DNA of 64,000 nt, from assembly GCA_027563935.2 (NCBI GenBank), contig CM050454.1, forward strand, positions 3,686,001 to 3,750,000, read 5' to 3'. Every line of letters begins with the position of its first letter. Within the stretch, counting starts at the first letter, position 1. This stretch comes from Costus lasius (Eukaryota; Streptophyta; Magnoliopsida; Zingiberales; Costaceae). The notes under the pieces were generated by a model that made no database searches, was not told where the DNA came from, and was given only the letters and a program-made list of their open reading frames with translations. Made by a program: the position numbers and the translations under genes. Shown here in pieces: positions 44,812-57,349 of the stretch.

Positions 44812-47632
44812 GCTGTCAGATTTAATGAAATAAAGTTTGACGCAGCTCTCAAGTAGAAAATAACATAACAGGTCACAGTGAATACGCACAACATTCTAAC
44901 AAATCTATTTTCCTGCAAAAAGCACTGTGATACCAACAAATAATTAGTTAAAAATAGTAATCTTATTTTGCTAAGATTAATCATTAGTAATCTTATTTTG
45001 ATATAGTAAAGATTATTTAGAATTTACTACTTTTCTGTGCACGTTATTAATAGTGCTCTTATTTCTGTTTCATAAACAGTTAATGATTAATTAACTATCT
45101 ACAAATAATTAGTTAAAATAGAGACTTTAATTAGCAAAAAAATATGATATGTTATTTAGTTTTACTCATGAACATACATGTTTTTAATTATTTTTATTTG
45201 TAATTTTGTGGTAGAAACTAAAATGGGTCAAAGATTCTCTTAATTCAACTAGTACTAATTTAATGAAAATACATAAATTAAAATTGTTTATATTGTGACC
45301 TAGAATATCTCTGTTTCTAATAAATTTAATATATGATGTAATCAGTTTAGGATTGAAGTTAAAAATATTAATGAGTTTAGTATTGCTGATCAGTTTCTTC
45401 TTTTGATTGCGTTATTATTTGTTATTTAAAAACTTTACTATAAAAAAGTTATTGTAGTGAAATGAATGTGCATAATTTTTAAAATTGAAAAACCCAATTT
45501 ATAGTAATTATAAGCTTTGATTACTTAGCTTTAATCATTTTTTATCTATGTGTTTGATAAACAGACATGTGGATTAATTAAAAAAAAAGGTTAATTAAAA
45601 TTACTTAGCTTTAATCATTTTTTTATCTACAAAGATAAAATGGAGCTAGAAATTTATTTTACTAGAAGGTTGTTGAATTTCAAGTGAATTTTTTATTTAA
45701 TTTAATCAACAATTTTAACAGTTAACTAATTTAATAATTTCAAATTACAATATATACAAAATTTTGATACATTAATACTAATGTAGCTTAGCACGGGATA
45801 AGACCAACTATGAGCCCTTTGAAACATATACTTCTTAAATCATGTTCATAGAGATAGATATATGCTTTAGTACAAACATAAAAATCAATTTAAAATACAA
45901 GATCGATTTTAGTAAGAACTTAAATAAGTTATTAATTACTTGAGATAAATTATAATAACTGCATTAAATGAATTACAATGGTTATACTAGATCAGATGAC
46001 TAGAAGTATAAACAGTCCACTTTTGCACTAATCCACACAAAAGGGAGTAAAAACTTCTTAGGATAATAAACGTCCTAAAATGAGCAAATCTATAATGACA
46101 AAATGTCATTTGTCAAAGATGATACAGAACTGCTCTATCATGATAAATGCCATGAAGAATTTAGATGGGAAGTGCAAGCAAGACTTGATATTAAACTAAT
46201 TGAACCCGATGAAAACATCAAAAGCACAGTTGCGAAATAAATTTACATGCGGAGATATTTAAACATAACAAAGAAGTAACATTAGATGCTAGCTAAAATT
46301 AAATGTGGGAAATGTGAGCATCTCCAGTGTAGGATATGCAAGCAAAACTAAAATATAGATTATTGCACAGCATCTTCAAGGACGGATAATGCACATAAAA
46401 GAAAACAATAAAAAATTATTACTTCGACTAAATGCGCTAAATAGAAAATGGTAATTTTAACGATGACTGTAACCAACCAATATCAAAATAACCTTGCATC
46501 ATTTTCTATCTCAAAACAAATAAAAAATATAAAGTGAAAAAAAGATGTCAGTATCAACGATTTCTGCATCACCGCATACAAAACTAACTGAGATTATTGT
46601 TGCTCACATGAAGTATAAACCCTAAAAATAAATGCAATGAATCATCAGAATCCGGAGCATCAATCAACATGAATGGTAATAAAATCTATATTAAATTAGT
46701 TTAAGGTAATCCACCCCGAGAAAAAATCCCACGAAATAAGAACCTAGAAATGTGGCTTCAAAACTCCCACCTCCATCGAAGCGAGTAGCTTCTTTACCGA
46801 CGAAGGGGCAAATATCAGGTAAAATACGCAGAAATCACAAAACAGCTTACCTAACCAAACCTCAAACGTCAGCCAATATGGGCGAAATACACAGCATTGT
46901 ATCCAATAATGCATACAACATCAGGAACACAAAGATGCACAAGAGAAAAAAGATATACGAAGAAAAAGAAGACCCATCTAGTAGTTATGCCTTGCGAAGA
47001 AGCCAAAATAATCAAAACAACAACACGAGATCGAGAAACGAGAAGATGGACAGATTGCCGAGACAGAAACCTCAGAGAGAGTCGGATCTTCGACGAAGAT
47101 TTGGGGAGGAAGATGGATGGATCGTCTTCAATCTCTTTGTTCCCCTCGTTTCCCCTCGCCTACTAAACTTTCGCAACCCTCGCCCCTCCTTACTTTCTCT
47201 CTCTCAGAGGCGAGGGCGGGAGGGAAAATAAAAAAGGCGTGAGAAAGGTACGCAGCCTGAAGCTTCACTCCGTATGCCAATGGGATGAAAAAATTAAATC
47301 TGGGTTTTCCAATTTGAAGACGAAACACCTACCCCGGTTCTGATTCGCTATTCTGGGCGGGACCCACTGGTTTCTAAGTTACTCACAATCACAACCGTTT
47401 GGTTTACCTAGCGTGAAAAGAATCTTCCGAAAGCAAAACGGTTGTTTCTGACTACCCATGTCTCACCCGCCTTCTGATTTAATTAAAACTGCTGACCCTA
47501 CATGCATTACTTTTCTTGTTTTAATTAAATAATTATTTTTAGTATTTTTTTGTTTAAAATTTAAAAAAATGGTGGGAGCAAGATTGAGTCCAGAGATGGT
47601 AAGAAAGTCTATTCTTAATCCAACTCTAAGTC
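44812..47632. other. Argonaute 5' region; no other gene seen
   Basis: Very AT-rich from 44900 to 46700, consistent with a long 5' untranslated intron. GC content rises at about 46750-47240, where a first non-coding exon and promoter of the minus-strand Argonaute gene could lie (CTCTCTCTCAGAGGCGAGGGC near 47198). Open frames at 46752-47231 show no domain. Confidence 0.4.
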
Positions 47633-47760
47633 AATGAGAAAATCTTAATTGAGTTTTGGATCGGATTTGAGTAAAAACCAATTAGGTATAGTCGTGAATG
47701 AGAAAATCTTAATTGAGTTTTGGATCGGATTTGAGTAAAAACCAATTAGGTATAGTCGTG
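47633..47760. repeat. Perfect 64-bp tandem duplication
   Basis: The 64-bp unit 47633-47696, beginning AATGAGAAAATCTTAATTGA and ending TAGGTATAGTCGTG, is repeated without a single difference at 47697-47760. Exact identity indicates a recent event. A second, imperfect duplication of an AATTATTAAAATAATAAATT unit follows at about 47819-47880. Confidence 0.95.
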
Positions 47761-48646
47761 TCAAGATAAGGCATGAGAATTTAGGTACCTGTTCCGAACT
47801 TGACCTCGAGCCTATTTCAATTATTAAAATAATAAATTTACTTTTTTTTTAATTATTAAAATAATAAATTTACTTCTTTTAAATTATAACATAGATACTA
47901 AATTTATAATAGTTTAATATTTTTATTATTATTTATGTAATATTTTTTATTTATATATTATAAATATATAATGGAAATTAATTTTAAATATATTATCTAT
48001 AATATATACTTATTTTTTAAATCGATGGGGGTTAGGTTTATCCACGGGTAGAATGTGAGGTTGAATTTTCTAAATTCACCTGATTTAGAATAAGGTCAAG
48101 AATGGTAAAACCCGTCTCTCTAACCTGCCTTATCCCTAGTTGCATACTTTGATTCCTTTGCCTGGGTCGAATTTAATCCAATTCTTTTAAAACCTCCCAT
48201 TTGAGAATCTTAAAGTAATATTTATGAGATTCTTTCTCTAAGATTCGTATTAATATGAGAAAAATTTTCCTAGGTAGGAAACCTGCTGAACCATCTTCGG
48301 TAGGTCCGCACGGATGCTGCCAACACATCCATTAGTACAGTGCAAACAGATGGGCACATATTTCCTAGCTTTGTTAACGGAGCGTCGTTTCGTCTCTGTT
48401 ATGCTTAAACTCTACTGTCGATCTTAACTAGGGTTAAGAATTAGCTTTCCCCTCAAAAACCCCGAGCGGAAAACCCTTGTTTCTTCTCCCTTCATTGCCG
48501 AGTCGTCCGTCTCTGCCTGAACGCCGATTAGCCCCACTTCATTTGAAGGTGTGTGACTACCTTCTCTTCCCTTTTACCTCGCATCTCCATCCACCGCAAA
48601 TCCATCGAATCGAATCACCCGAGCAGAAGCAGGAAGACATTCACCT
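47761..48646. other. Intergenic, AT-rich, no gene seen
   Basis: AT-rich sequence with repeat-like phrases and no domain-bearing frames. The last about 200 bases are more GC-rich (CTTCATTGCCGAGTCG, CATCTCCATCCACCGC), consistent with the leader of the pseudogene that follows. Confidence 0.4.
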
Positions 48647-49843
48647 ATGGTGGCAAGATTGGGCGGGAGGCTGCGCAAGGGTATCGGTCAAAGGTACTCT
48701 GTTTTAGGGATTCAAACAATGTAATGTACTTATACGTAATAATATAACGTTCTACTTTGTGCAGGTTTAATATTTCAGTGTATTTTCAAAAATGAATAGT
48801 GATTCAAAATCTACTGAATCTTGGACTCAATCTATTGAAGATAGTGGTATTGTTGATGATCCTAGCTCGAGTCGCTCAATTTTGAGCAGGTGCTCCTTAA
48901 CTAGAATGCACAAATTTGTTGACGAAATTTCAAATGGGAATGATTTGAAAGAAAGGTTAGGTGAAACACCTTTTGGTCATTTATTTCAAGGTCCCTCGGT
49001 TAGGCTAGAAGGGCCATACCTTGAGTACATAGTATCCATATGGGATGCGTATCCATATGGGATGCTGAAAGAAGGGGTTTTCTGTTAAATGATAATTTTG
49101 TTGAGTTTAGGAAAAATGATGCGTCAATTATTCTAGGTATAAAAGGAGAAGGAAAGATGATTAGTTTTAAAAGAGGTGAGCCAATTCCTACATTTTATAG
49201 TAAAAGAATTTGGAAAAAGCACTCAACTAAGGAGAGCAGAATTGGAGAGAAAGTTGAGAACTATTTGCCTTATAGATATGGAAATGGCAACAAAGCTTTC
49301 AATTCTCTATATGTTTTGTACTTTTTTATTTTGTCGCCAGAATTATTCAATTCCATCTGTACTAGCTAGTTATGTGGATGATTTGAGTCAATTAAGAGAA
49401 TATGACTGGGCTAAAGCTGTATACAATTATTTGATTGAAGATTTGAGCAAAAGAAAAAAGAAAATCACTCGAAAGAGCATTGGCGGATGCACCATTGTAC
49501 TCAATGTATATAGTAATTTTAGATGCATATTTGTAAAATGTTATTTAATATTGTGTAATTATTCATCTTTTACCAATTTTACGTCAGATTTGGTTATTTG
49601 AGCATATACAGTTATTTCAAGAAGATATTATGGAGGTGGTACATTCTCGTTTATTTCGTTGGTCAAAAGCGAGGAGGATCCAAAAGAAATTTTTTTTAGA
49701 AAAATGCAAGATTTAACTAAAGACATGGTATGTAGAAAGTCAAATATATAGGCTTATTTTAATATTTTGTTTCTAACATTGACCTTTAATGCAGATAATA
49801 TTTGAACTTCAACCAGATGCAGAGGAATTGAGGCTGCTTCAGT
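48647..49843 (+). pseudogene. Disrupted gene resembling plant-mobile-domain / DUF1985-type proteins
   Basis: A small possible first exon (MVARLGGRLRKGIGQ, 48647-48693) is followed by a frame from 48792 with SILSRCSLTRMHKFVDEI and FGHLFQGPSVRLEGPYLEYI. A second frame holds FVEFRKNDASIILGIKGEGK, a third part YVDDLSQLREYDWAKAVYNY and GGCTIVLN, and, after a probable intron ending at about 49589, WLFEHIQLF. This order (a GFG/FGxL start, a LGIKGEG box, YVDDL...YDWAKAVY, then GC..LxIWxxEHI) recalls plant mobile domain and DUF1985 proteins, often carried by transposons. A 17-bp exact tandem duplication at 49032-49065 shifts the frame; removing one copy would rejoin it. The reading ends at about 49843, near where LINE sequence begins. 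The family call is tentative. Confidence 0.5.
49032..49065 (+). repeat. Exact 17-bp tandem duplication breaking the pseudogene frame
   Basis: GTATCCATATGGGATGC occurs twice in a row (49032-49048 and 49049-49065). Seventeen is not a multiple of three, so the frame shifts. The flanking frames (from 48792 and from 49040) differ by exactly this offset. Confidence 0.95.
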
Positions 49844-49991
49844 CGGTAGATAGATGTAGGGGTACCTGCTTGTTGTCGCTTCTCTTGCTTCCTGGTTCTT
49901 TATCTCGGGGTTTTGTCTGGAATCTTGCTGGGAATCTAGGGCTCCCTCCTCTCTGGTTTCGTGTTTTCTTTTGGCGGAAGGGCTCGTCTCT

Positions 49992-50901
49992 ATGCCACCG
50001 AGAATCCCTGGACTCCAGATCGGGAGGGCCACCCCGGCTATGCCCTTAGCCCCGGTGGCTAGTCCGCAGGGGGCCGAAGACATGGAGTGCCCTCTTCCCC
50101 AAGCCCATTTCGAGTAACACAAACTGCACCCTAACTCAGTCGGATGTAAGCCTTGAGCACGGGATGCTTGACATCTCGGTTCCTGAGGAGGAGCTTGAAG
50201 AAAATTGTGAATTCTGGGCGAACACCTTAGTAGGGTATTTCCTTCGCTTTCGGCCAAATTTTCACACTCTCAAGCAAAAGGTCCTCCAATTGTGGAAACC
50301 GCAGGGGGAGCTGGAAGTTTACTCGCTCCCTGCTGGTTTCCTTCTTTTCCGCTTTGGTTCGGCTGAGGATAAGACGAGGGTTTTGGAGGCGGGTCCATGG
50401 TTCGTGTTTGGCAAGATATTGATTATCAAACCATGGAACCCAGATGACGAGCTTTCCAGGGTGGATCTCTCCTCGATCCCCATTTGGGTCCGATTGCATA
50501 ACCTTCCCCTCAAATGGTAGTCTTCAGGAATCATTGGAAAAGTTGCAAGTGCTATCGGCAAGCCCCTATCCATGGATCTGGCAACGGCAACAAAATCAAG
50601 GCTGGGGTTCGCCCGTTTCTGTGTGGAAATGGAAGCCGCCTCTGATTTCCCTGAAGTCCTCTCAGTCTCAGTTAATGGGGGGTCGGACGCCCACTTGCGA
50701 TTTGAATATGAGGCTGTTCCCTCGCACTGCAGCAAGTGCAACGTTTTCGGACACAGTACAGAGAGCTGTGCAGGGGCAGGGAAGGCTCCTTTGAACCCCG
50801 TCTGGAAACAAAAATCATTACCCCAGCCGGAAAAAGTTGTGTGTGCGAGTATGGGGAATAACAGGATTGCCCAAAAGCCTAGGGCACAAAAGGAAGTGTG
50901 A
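49992..50901 (+). pseudogene. LINE ORF1: DUF4283 plus CCHC zinc knuckle
   Basis: A possible start MPPRIPGLQIGRATPAMP at 49992 is in a different frame from the main body, so a frameshift lies before about 50164. The body reads LEENCEFWANTLVGYFLRF, then FLLFRFGSAEDKTRVLEAGP and WFVFGKILIIKPWNPDDE, the DUF4283 pattern of plant LINE ORF1. TAG at 50518-50520 follows NLPLKW. The same frame continues to 50901 with IGKPLSMDLATATKSRLGFA and a CCHC knuckle CSKCNVFGHSTESC. The protein would bind the element's RNA. Apart from the early frameshift and one stop it is well preserved. Confidence 0.8.
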
Positions 50902-51297
50902 AGTTCCTCTCATCTTCCTCCCTGCCCTGTTTACGAGCCTGCTGGTTCCTGTAACCCTGCGACTCCAAAGGCTGGGCTGCGCTAGAAAGGGATACTAGAG
51001 GTCAGTCCTGTTACTCCCGACCCTGGCAGCTCTTGCAGCGAAGGCAATCTGATTTCCGATACCCATATTATCCCAGGTCCGGATGAATTAGACAGTGACA
51101 TTGAGACCCTGGGTACGGAGAACTTGGCGTGTGCTCAGCTATCCAGGCATGAGGCAAAATTGCCTCCTAGACCTACAAGATTTTGTAGTCTCGGCGCAGG
51201 AGAAAAACAGTAAAAAGAAGAACAAAAACAAGAACCAATCTGCTCCTTCAAATCATAGGGACCCTAAGAGCCTCAGTCCCTCTACCCCGGTTGCCCC

Positions 51298-54200
51298 ATG
51301 ACTGCTCCTCTCGATACCATTATGTGTTGGAACGTGAGAGGTTTCAACGCTCTCGCTAAGAGGAAAGAAATGGCAACTATGATAAATAAACACCGGGTTA
51401 GAATGTGTGCTATCTTGGAAACTCATGTGTGTGTTTCAAAGAGTGCAGATATCATGGCTTCAGTTTGCCCGGGGTGGAACATGGCCTCCAACTATTCAAA
51501 TATTCCCGGTGGTAGGATCTGGCTAATCTGGGATCCTTCAGTTTTTATGGTGGATATTCTAGAGACAACAAATCAAACTATTATAGGGAAAGTGCATAGC
51601 ACCCAGGGGGACTTGCTCTATTACTTAGGTGTGGTGTATGGGTTATACTCGGTTCGGGATCGAAGAGATATTTGGGGGACCATAAACACTTGGTACCAAT
51701 TGGGCCCCATGGTTATCCTTGGAGACTTCAACATGCTCTTTTCGTTGGATGACAAGAGAAGGGGATCTACCAATAACGAGCAGGAAATCCTAAACAACAT
51801 CGAGATGAGAGCTACTCTTGACATTGATGACATAAAATCCCGCGGTGCGCTATTCACCTGGTCCAACTCTCAAGCTGGCGCAAATCGAATATGCTGTAAG
51901 CTGGATAGAATAATGGCCACCAAGGCATGGATCGAAAAATACCCAAGTGCTGAGGCCCTCTTTCTTAATCCGGGGTTATCTGACCATTCGCCTGCTCTTC
52001 TCGTATTCGGCAAAAATACAAAGTTCAAGGGAGCCAGATTTCGTTTTTATAATCACTGGATTCACCACTCCAGTATGCGCCAGCTGGTCCAATCAGTTTG
52101 GGCTTCCAGTAGCGCCCACGGTACCCCGATGTATACCCTGTATCATAAGCTTACCAGGGTAAAGCAAAGCCTTAAGAAGTGGGCAAGGAATATGCACTTG
52201 GACAGAGAAGCGGCCTTCAAAGACAATACATGCAAGCTAGACATAGTCCAATCCCAGCTGCAAGCAGACTTACGTGACAAAAACCTCTCCGCCTTAGAGA
52301 GGCATTACCAAGAGGAAATCAAGAAGTTCTGGGCCGATGAAGAATCTGCCCTAAAGCAACGCTCGAGAGACCAACTTATCTCCCTTGGGGACTCCAATAC
52401 AACATATTTCTATGGCTTAATGAAGACCAGGTGCATTCGGAATACGATATCTACCATAAAAGACGGCCAAGGAGTTTTTGTTTCCGGTGATGATCTGTCT
52501 CTCGAGGTGATCAGGTTTTTTAAGTCACTCCTGGCCCCTCTAGTTGTTCCCATGCAGGACTCCATACCTGTTAAGAGATTGCTCTCGGCCTCGGCCATTG
52601 GCCTCCTCGAATCCAAATACACTATGGAGGATATTGAGCATATAGTCATGCACGCTAACATCTCAAAGGCTCCGGGTGTCGATGGGTTCAACGCGGCTTT
52701 CTTCAAATCATGCTGGAACGTTGTCAAAGAGGATGTGCTGAAGGCAATTATTGATTTTATGGATAATGGAAAGCTTCTCAAACGGGTTAATATCACCTCC
52801 CTTGCCCTTATTCATAAAGTTCCTAACCCTTCCTCTTTTGCAGAATTTAGGCCAATCTCCGTCTGCCAAATGATTTATAGATTCATCTCGAAAGCTTTGG
52901 CCACACGGATCAAAAAGGTGCTGCCCGAACTCATAGACCTAAATCAGCATGCCTTTGTCCAAGGCCGGTCTATCCATGAAAATGTCATGTTGTGTCAAGA
53001 AATCATGTGCAACTTCCATCGCAAGACTTGCAAGCCCCAAATGGCGATCAAATTGGACTTACACAAAGCTTTTGATACAGTTCGATGGGATTTCCTCCAG
53101 CAAATTCTAACTGCCTACAACTTACCGCCCTGGTTTGCTGAGAGGGTTATGACCTGCGTAACTTCCCCGTCTTTCACCATCTCCCTTAACGGTCAAGACG
53201 TGGGTCTTTTTTATGGCACCCGTGGGTTGAGGCAGGGGTGCCCCATGTCGCCATACCTGTTTATTCTCGTGATGCAGTATCTTACGGATCTCCTATCCGA
53301 GCAACTCTTGTTGGGTAACCTTACTCCTCTAACGCAATGCAAGAAGTTAGGGATCACAAATCTACAATTTGCCGATGACGCTATCATCTTTTGCGATCCC
53401 TCTGAATCCTCTGCACGGGCTATTATCAATATCCTTAACACCTTCCATCGACACACAGGCCTCCAAATTAATAGAGAAAAATCACAGATTTTTTTCTCCA
53501 ACTCCACAGACCCTAGGCGGCAAGCCCAGATTACATCTCTTCTTGGAATCCAGAGGGGTACTATGCCCTTCCGATACCTTGGTATTCCTATCACAAGTAA
53601 AAAAATCAAGGCCAATGACTGCATGCCCCTCTTGGAAAAAATCACCAAATATCTTTCAGCATGGCGGGCTAAGTGCTTATCTTATGCGGGGAGAGTGGAA
53701 CTCATTAAATCAATGTGCTATGGTAATATAAACTTCTGGTGTAGCGCTATTATCCTTCCTGCTGGCATAATCTCCAAGCTTAATTCGCTACTTGCAAAAT
53801 TCCTTTGGTCTCGTGGTAACAAGCAGGGATTGCCCAAGGTTGCCTAGATTACTGTAACGAAACCCACAAAATTAGGGGGGCTAGGGCTTCGGGATATTGG
53901 AAAATTGAACCGGGCTTTCTTCTGTCGTCACATATGGAACATACTTCAAGACAAGCAATCGCTTTGGGTTAAGTGGATCCACGTAAAATACCTGGGCTCT
54001 GATTCCATTTGGTCCATTCAGCCCTCTCGGCACTCTCCCTGGCCGACGCGCAATTTGCTATCAATACGGGATACATGTATGAGTATGGTCGGTTACAAAG
54101 TGGCTAATGGCAATTTGATTCGGTTTTGGTTGGACCCATGGTTTGATTCACATATCTTACTTCCACTGGTCGAGGACATACGTTTTGAGAATCCACGCAG

Positions 54201-54960
54201 AAAAGATGCCCGCCTCAAATCTATCATTAGCAATCATAGTTGGAGGATCCCCATACCAAGATCCTTTAAGCTCCGGGAGATTTATACTGCTATCCCCCAT
54301 ATCAAGATCCACTCTCATCTCGATTCGAATCAAATTTTCTGGACTAAAATGCACACCGGACTTTTTACTATCAAATCAGCTTACGAAGGCCAGTTCCGGG
54401 ATGCCGAGGTTCCTTGGAAAAGGTTAGTTTGGTTCAAAGGGAGGATACCTCGATTCTCCTTCTTTATGTGGCTGCTTTGCCATGACCGGCTAAGCACCAA
54501 GGCAAAACTATATAATTGGGGCATCGTGAGTGATCCTACTTGTGAGCTATGCAAGTCTCATCCGGAAACCCTCGACCATTTATTCCTCCATTGTCGAGTT
54601 TTCAAAGACTACTGGCGGTTAATTAAGCGCACTTGCAATATTTCTTATATTGGGTTTTCTTGGCGTGACCTTATGGCTTATCTTCTAGTTACCTGGGGGC
54701 AAGATGATTCTAACAAATCCTATATACAGAAACTTCTTTTTACCGGGGCAGTATATTATATTTGGAGGATACGCAATCATCTTATCTTCAAGACCCAAGG
54801 CGTTTTCAACCCCAGGATTGTCATGATCTCGCTTAAGACCCTAGTTTCTGATATCATGTCAAAAGTTGGGTCTCTGCACAAACGTGAGGGGTTCGATCTT
54901 ATCCCACTCCACCGACTAAATGATTGGGCAGCCCAAAGTTCCTGCGGGATTGATTGTTAA
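51298..54960 (+). pseudogene. LINE ORF2: endonuclease, reverse transcriptase, zf-RVT
   Basis: One frame of 1221 codons, broken only by TAG at 53845-53847. The N-terminal endonuclease of the exonuclease-endonuclease-phosphatase fold shows MCWNVRGFNALAKR, AILETHV, GDFNMLFS and SDHSPALL, including the catalytic Glu, Asp/Asn and His positions. The reverse transcriptase shows FAEFRPISVCQMIYRFISK, IKLDLHKAFDTVRWDFL, GLRQGCPMSPYLFILV and the FADD box in QFADDAIIFC. After the stop the frame resumes with GGLGLRDIGKLNRAF, and the C-terminal zf-RVT region contains FFMWLLCHDRLSTKAKL and CELCKSHPETLDHLFLHC. Catalytic residues are all there, so the stop is the only lesion I can see in this frame. Inactive as it stands unless read through. 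Confidence 0.88.
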
Positions 54961-55411
54961 CTTTCTTTCGAAGTTTTGCTGATCTAAAGTTTCTTTACAC
55001 TGTATTCTGGGATTCTCCCGTAGCTATCTTCCTAGCCCATGGCGCTGCTGCAACTTGCCATCTTGCTAATGTCCTCTTTTTTAGGGTACTGGATTCCGGC
55101 TCATCAGAGGCTCCAGGCTTACCACCAGCCTCGTCTATTCCAGGGTATCAAGCCTCGACTCCCTCTATCCAAGTGCTCAGGTGGAAATTCTCCTCCTTCC
55201 AACCAACGCTGGATTGGGTTGTTGTTTGCACCCTTGGTGAAAGTCAACCGGACTCTTCGGTGCGGGCTTCTCGCTGGCTTCTGGAGCTGATGCAAGCGGG
55301 CTTAAAATGCCCAATGAACACTTGACCCCCAAGTGTTGCCACCACTCTTTTATCACCTCCATCAAGTGTTTCGCGCTGCTCTCTCCACAAAATCATAAGC
55401 TGCGTCGTAAT

Positions 55412-57190
55412 TGTAACGTTATGAAATTTTAAAGAGTTGATTGGACGGGACAACAGTGTTCTGTCCCATCCCACTCTCCCTTGCTCCCCACGCTGCTCCC
55501 TCTTTTCCCCTCTTCCTCCTCTATTCACCCCGTGAACCGCCCGACCCCATCTCCTCTTCCCCTCCTCTCCCGCTGCTTCACCATCATCGAACTCATCTTC
55601 CTTCCTTCCTCACGCATTCCTCCTTCCGGTGTTCTCTCCCATCTCCGGCCGCTGCTCCGACGACCAGAACCGGCGAGCGGAAGCTTTTTTTTCCTGCTTC
55701 CACGCGCGTGCGGTGACGAGTTGACGAACGGAGCCCAGATCCGTCGCGTCTCTCCTCCGGCGACTTCGGTGTGGCTTCCTTCGACACCGGCGAGCATTTT
55801 CGCCGCCTTCCAACATATTTTCGGAGCCATCTTCTCCGGCTCCAGCGACCTCTGTGAACGGCGCCGCCGACGCTTCTAACTCCGATCTCCGGCGATCCCG
55901 ACGCCCTTTCATGAAACTGACTGTACGAACGTGATCCTCTCGTCGTCGGCTTCACGTTGGTTACCGGAAAGCTCTGTTCCACCGCCGGATTTACTGTTCC
56001 GGCGATCGCCGCCGGCGAAGTCTTCCAGCGAGGTTTTTCGGCGAACTCCGACGACCGCGACTGTGACTTCAGGCTGCGCGCGTGGGGTTATTCTGGACGT
56101 ATATAACTGGTTGGATCTTGCTCAGACCTACAGGAACCAGGTAGGGTTATTACCTCACTATCCTTGTTCGGTGCCAAACTACATGCGTAGATAGCGGCAC
56201 CACCTTCTTGCTGACTGAATCTGATTATTACCTCCATATGTTCATCGAAATCTGTATCTTGCCATTGAGTCACATGGATGCTTGCATGTTCTCTGATTTT
56301 TATGTTTCGGTGCATGATATTGTTGATGGTAGATTTATATGCAGTACATATATATTTTGGCTGTCTCTACAGCCAGCTTGTGTTGATATTTGGGATAGAC
56401 GGATAGGTCTGACTGGGATAGTCCACCTTCCGAGATCCTTGTGATTTTGGCCATTGGTAGTAGTCATGGATGCAGTCTGTGTGAGCCCATGGACTACAGG
56501 CCTCCGGATGGGTCACAGTCGGATGTCGTGGGACTCGGCATTCCGGGGTGATCTGGGTATAGGACGCTACACCGGCGGACTGTCGACGGACAGTCGTTTC
56601 TACCGTTAGCTGGCGGTAAGAACCACTCTTTGAGTGCGCGTCCTACGGGACATTTGGCACAGCTGGATTTCCACTTGCATGCTGTACTTTCTGTACTTAC
56701 TTAGTCGGGTTATATTTACTTACAGTGCACTTCTGTTTATTAATTATTATTGGATTCTTCTTACTCTTAAATGCACCATTTACTTATTAAACCCTACTTA
56801 GCCTCCCGGCTAACTCCCCTTGCCTTGCCTCCAGGTTCAGGCTCGGCTCCCTCTGGTGCGCAGTAGATAGATAGGTAGATGATCTTCCCTATCATGTGTT
56901 GTATTTTCTTATGTGTCGCATGTGTTATTTGTTATTGTCGTATTTCGAGTATTATATCTAATGAGATTGTATATACCTGGTCATGGACCAGTGTGGATTT
57001 GTGGGCCAGGACTGTTCGGCCCTGTGTGTATTGTTGACTTTGACCGCTGCGTCGGTCTGATGTGTATTTTATCTATGTGGATTTCGTCGTTTATGTTATT
57101 TGTCGTATTGTGTGGTATGCTGGATCTGTATGGCCTTGCAGGTCCATTGTTTGCCGCGTCCTGAGGCTGGGAGAGTCTTGGGGCGTGACA
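55412..57190 (+). repeat. Left LTR, about 1779 bp
   Basis: Begins TGTAACGTTATGAAA and ends GGGGCGTGACA. It carries a 92-bp CT-rich segment (about 55486-55577), flanked by TGCT on both sides, that the right LTR lacks. It contains the element's promoter and polyadenylation signals, which I did not pinpoint. Confidence 0.9.
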
Positions 57191-57195
57191 AATTT

Positions 57196-57207
57196 TGGTA
57201 TCAGAGC
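57196..57207 (+). promoter_or_regulatory. Primer-binding site for initiator Met-tRNA
   Basis: TGGTATCAGAGC, five bases past the left LTR end, is the standard plant Met-tRNA primer-binding sequence for minus-strand DNA synthesis. Confidence 0.95.
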
Positions 57208-57349
57208 TTCTAGGTTATGAACCTAGGGCGAAGTCTTAAGGATTTAGGATAATCTTAAGATTTGGGACACGCGATAAAGTATAATTGCGGTGTTTAAGTG
57301 TAACTAATGAAATCTGTACTTGTGGGTTAACTGTACTTGTGATTGCAGG

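Larger units (their letters stand above)
49845..55330 (+). mobile_element. L1-type LINE retrotransposon, nearly full length
   Basis: Two consecutive open frames in the classic LINE order are present. The first encodes a DUF4283/zinc-knuckle protein; the second encodes endonuclease, reverse transcriptase and a C-terminal zf-RVT region. The left edge is uncertain; it lies close to where the preceding pseudogene reading ends (about 49843). No poly(A) tail or target duplication was found at the right side, and the sequence after 54960 up to the LTR element at 55412 may be 3' untranslated sequence or a truncated end. Each of the two frames is interrupted by a single TAG. Confidence 0.85.

Noticed and set aside
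55441..56050. Several overlapping open frames in all frames, repeated at 62195-62650
   Set aside because: They lie within the two LTRs and recur because the LTRs are copies; low-complexity composition and no family match.
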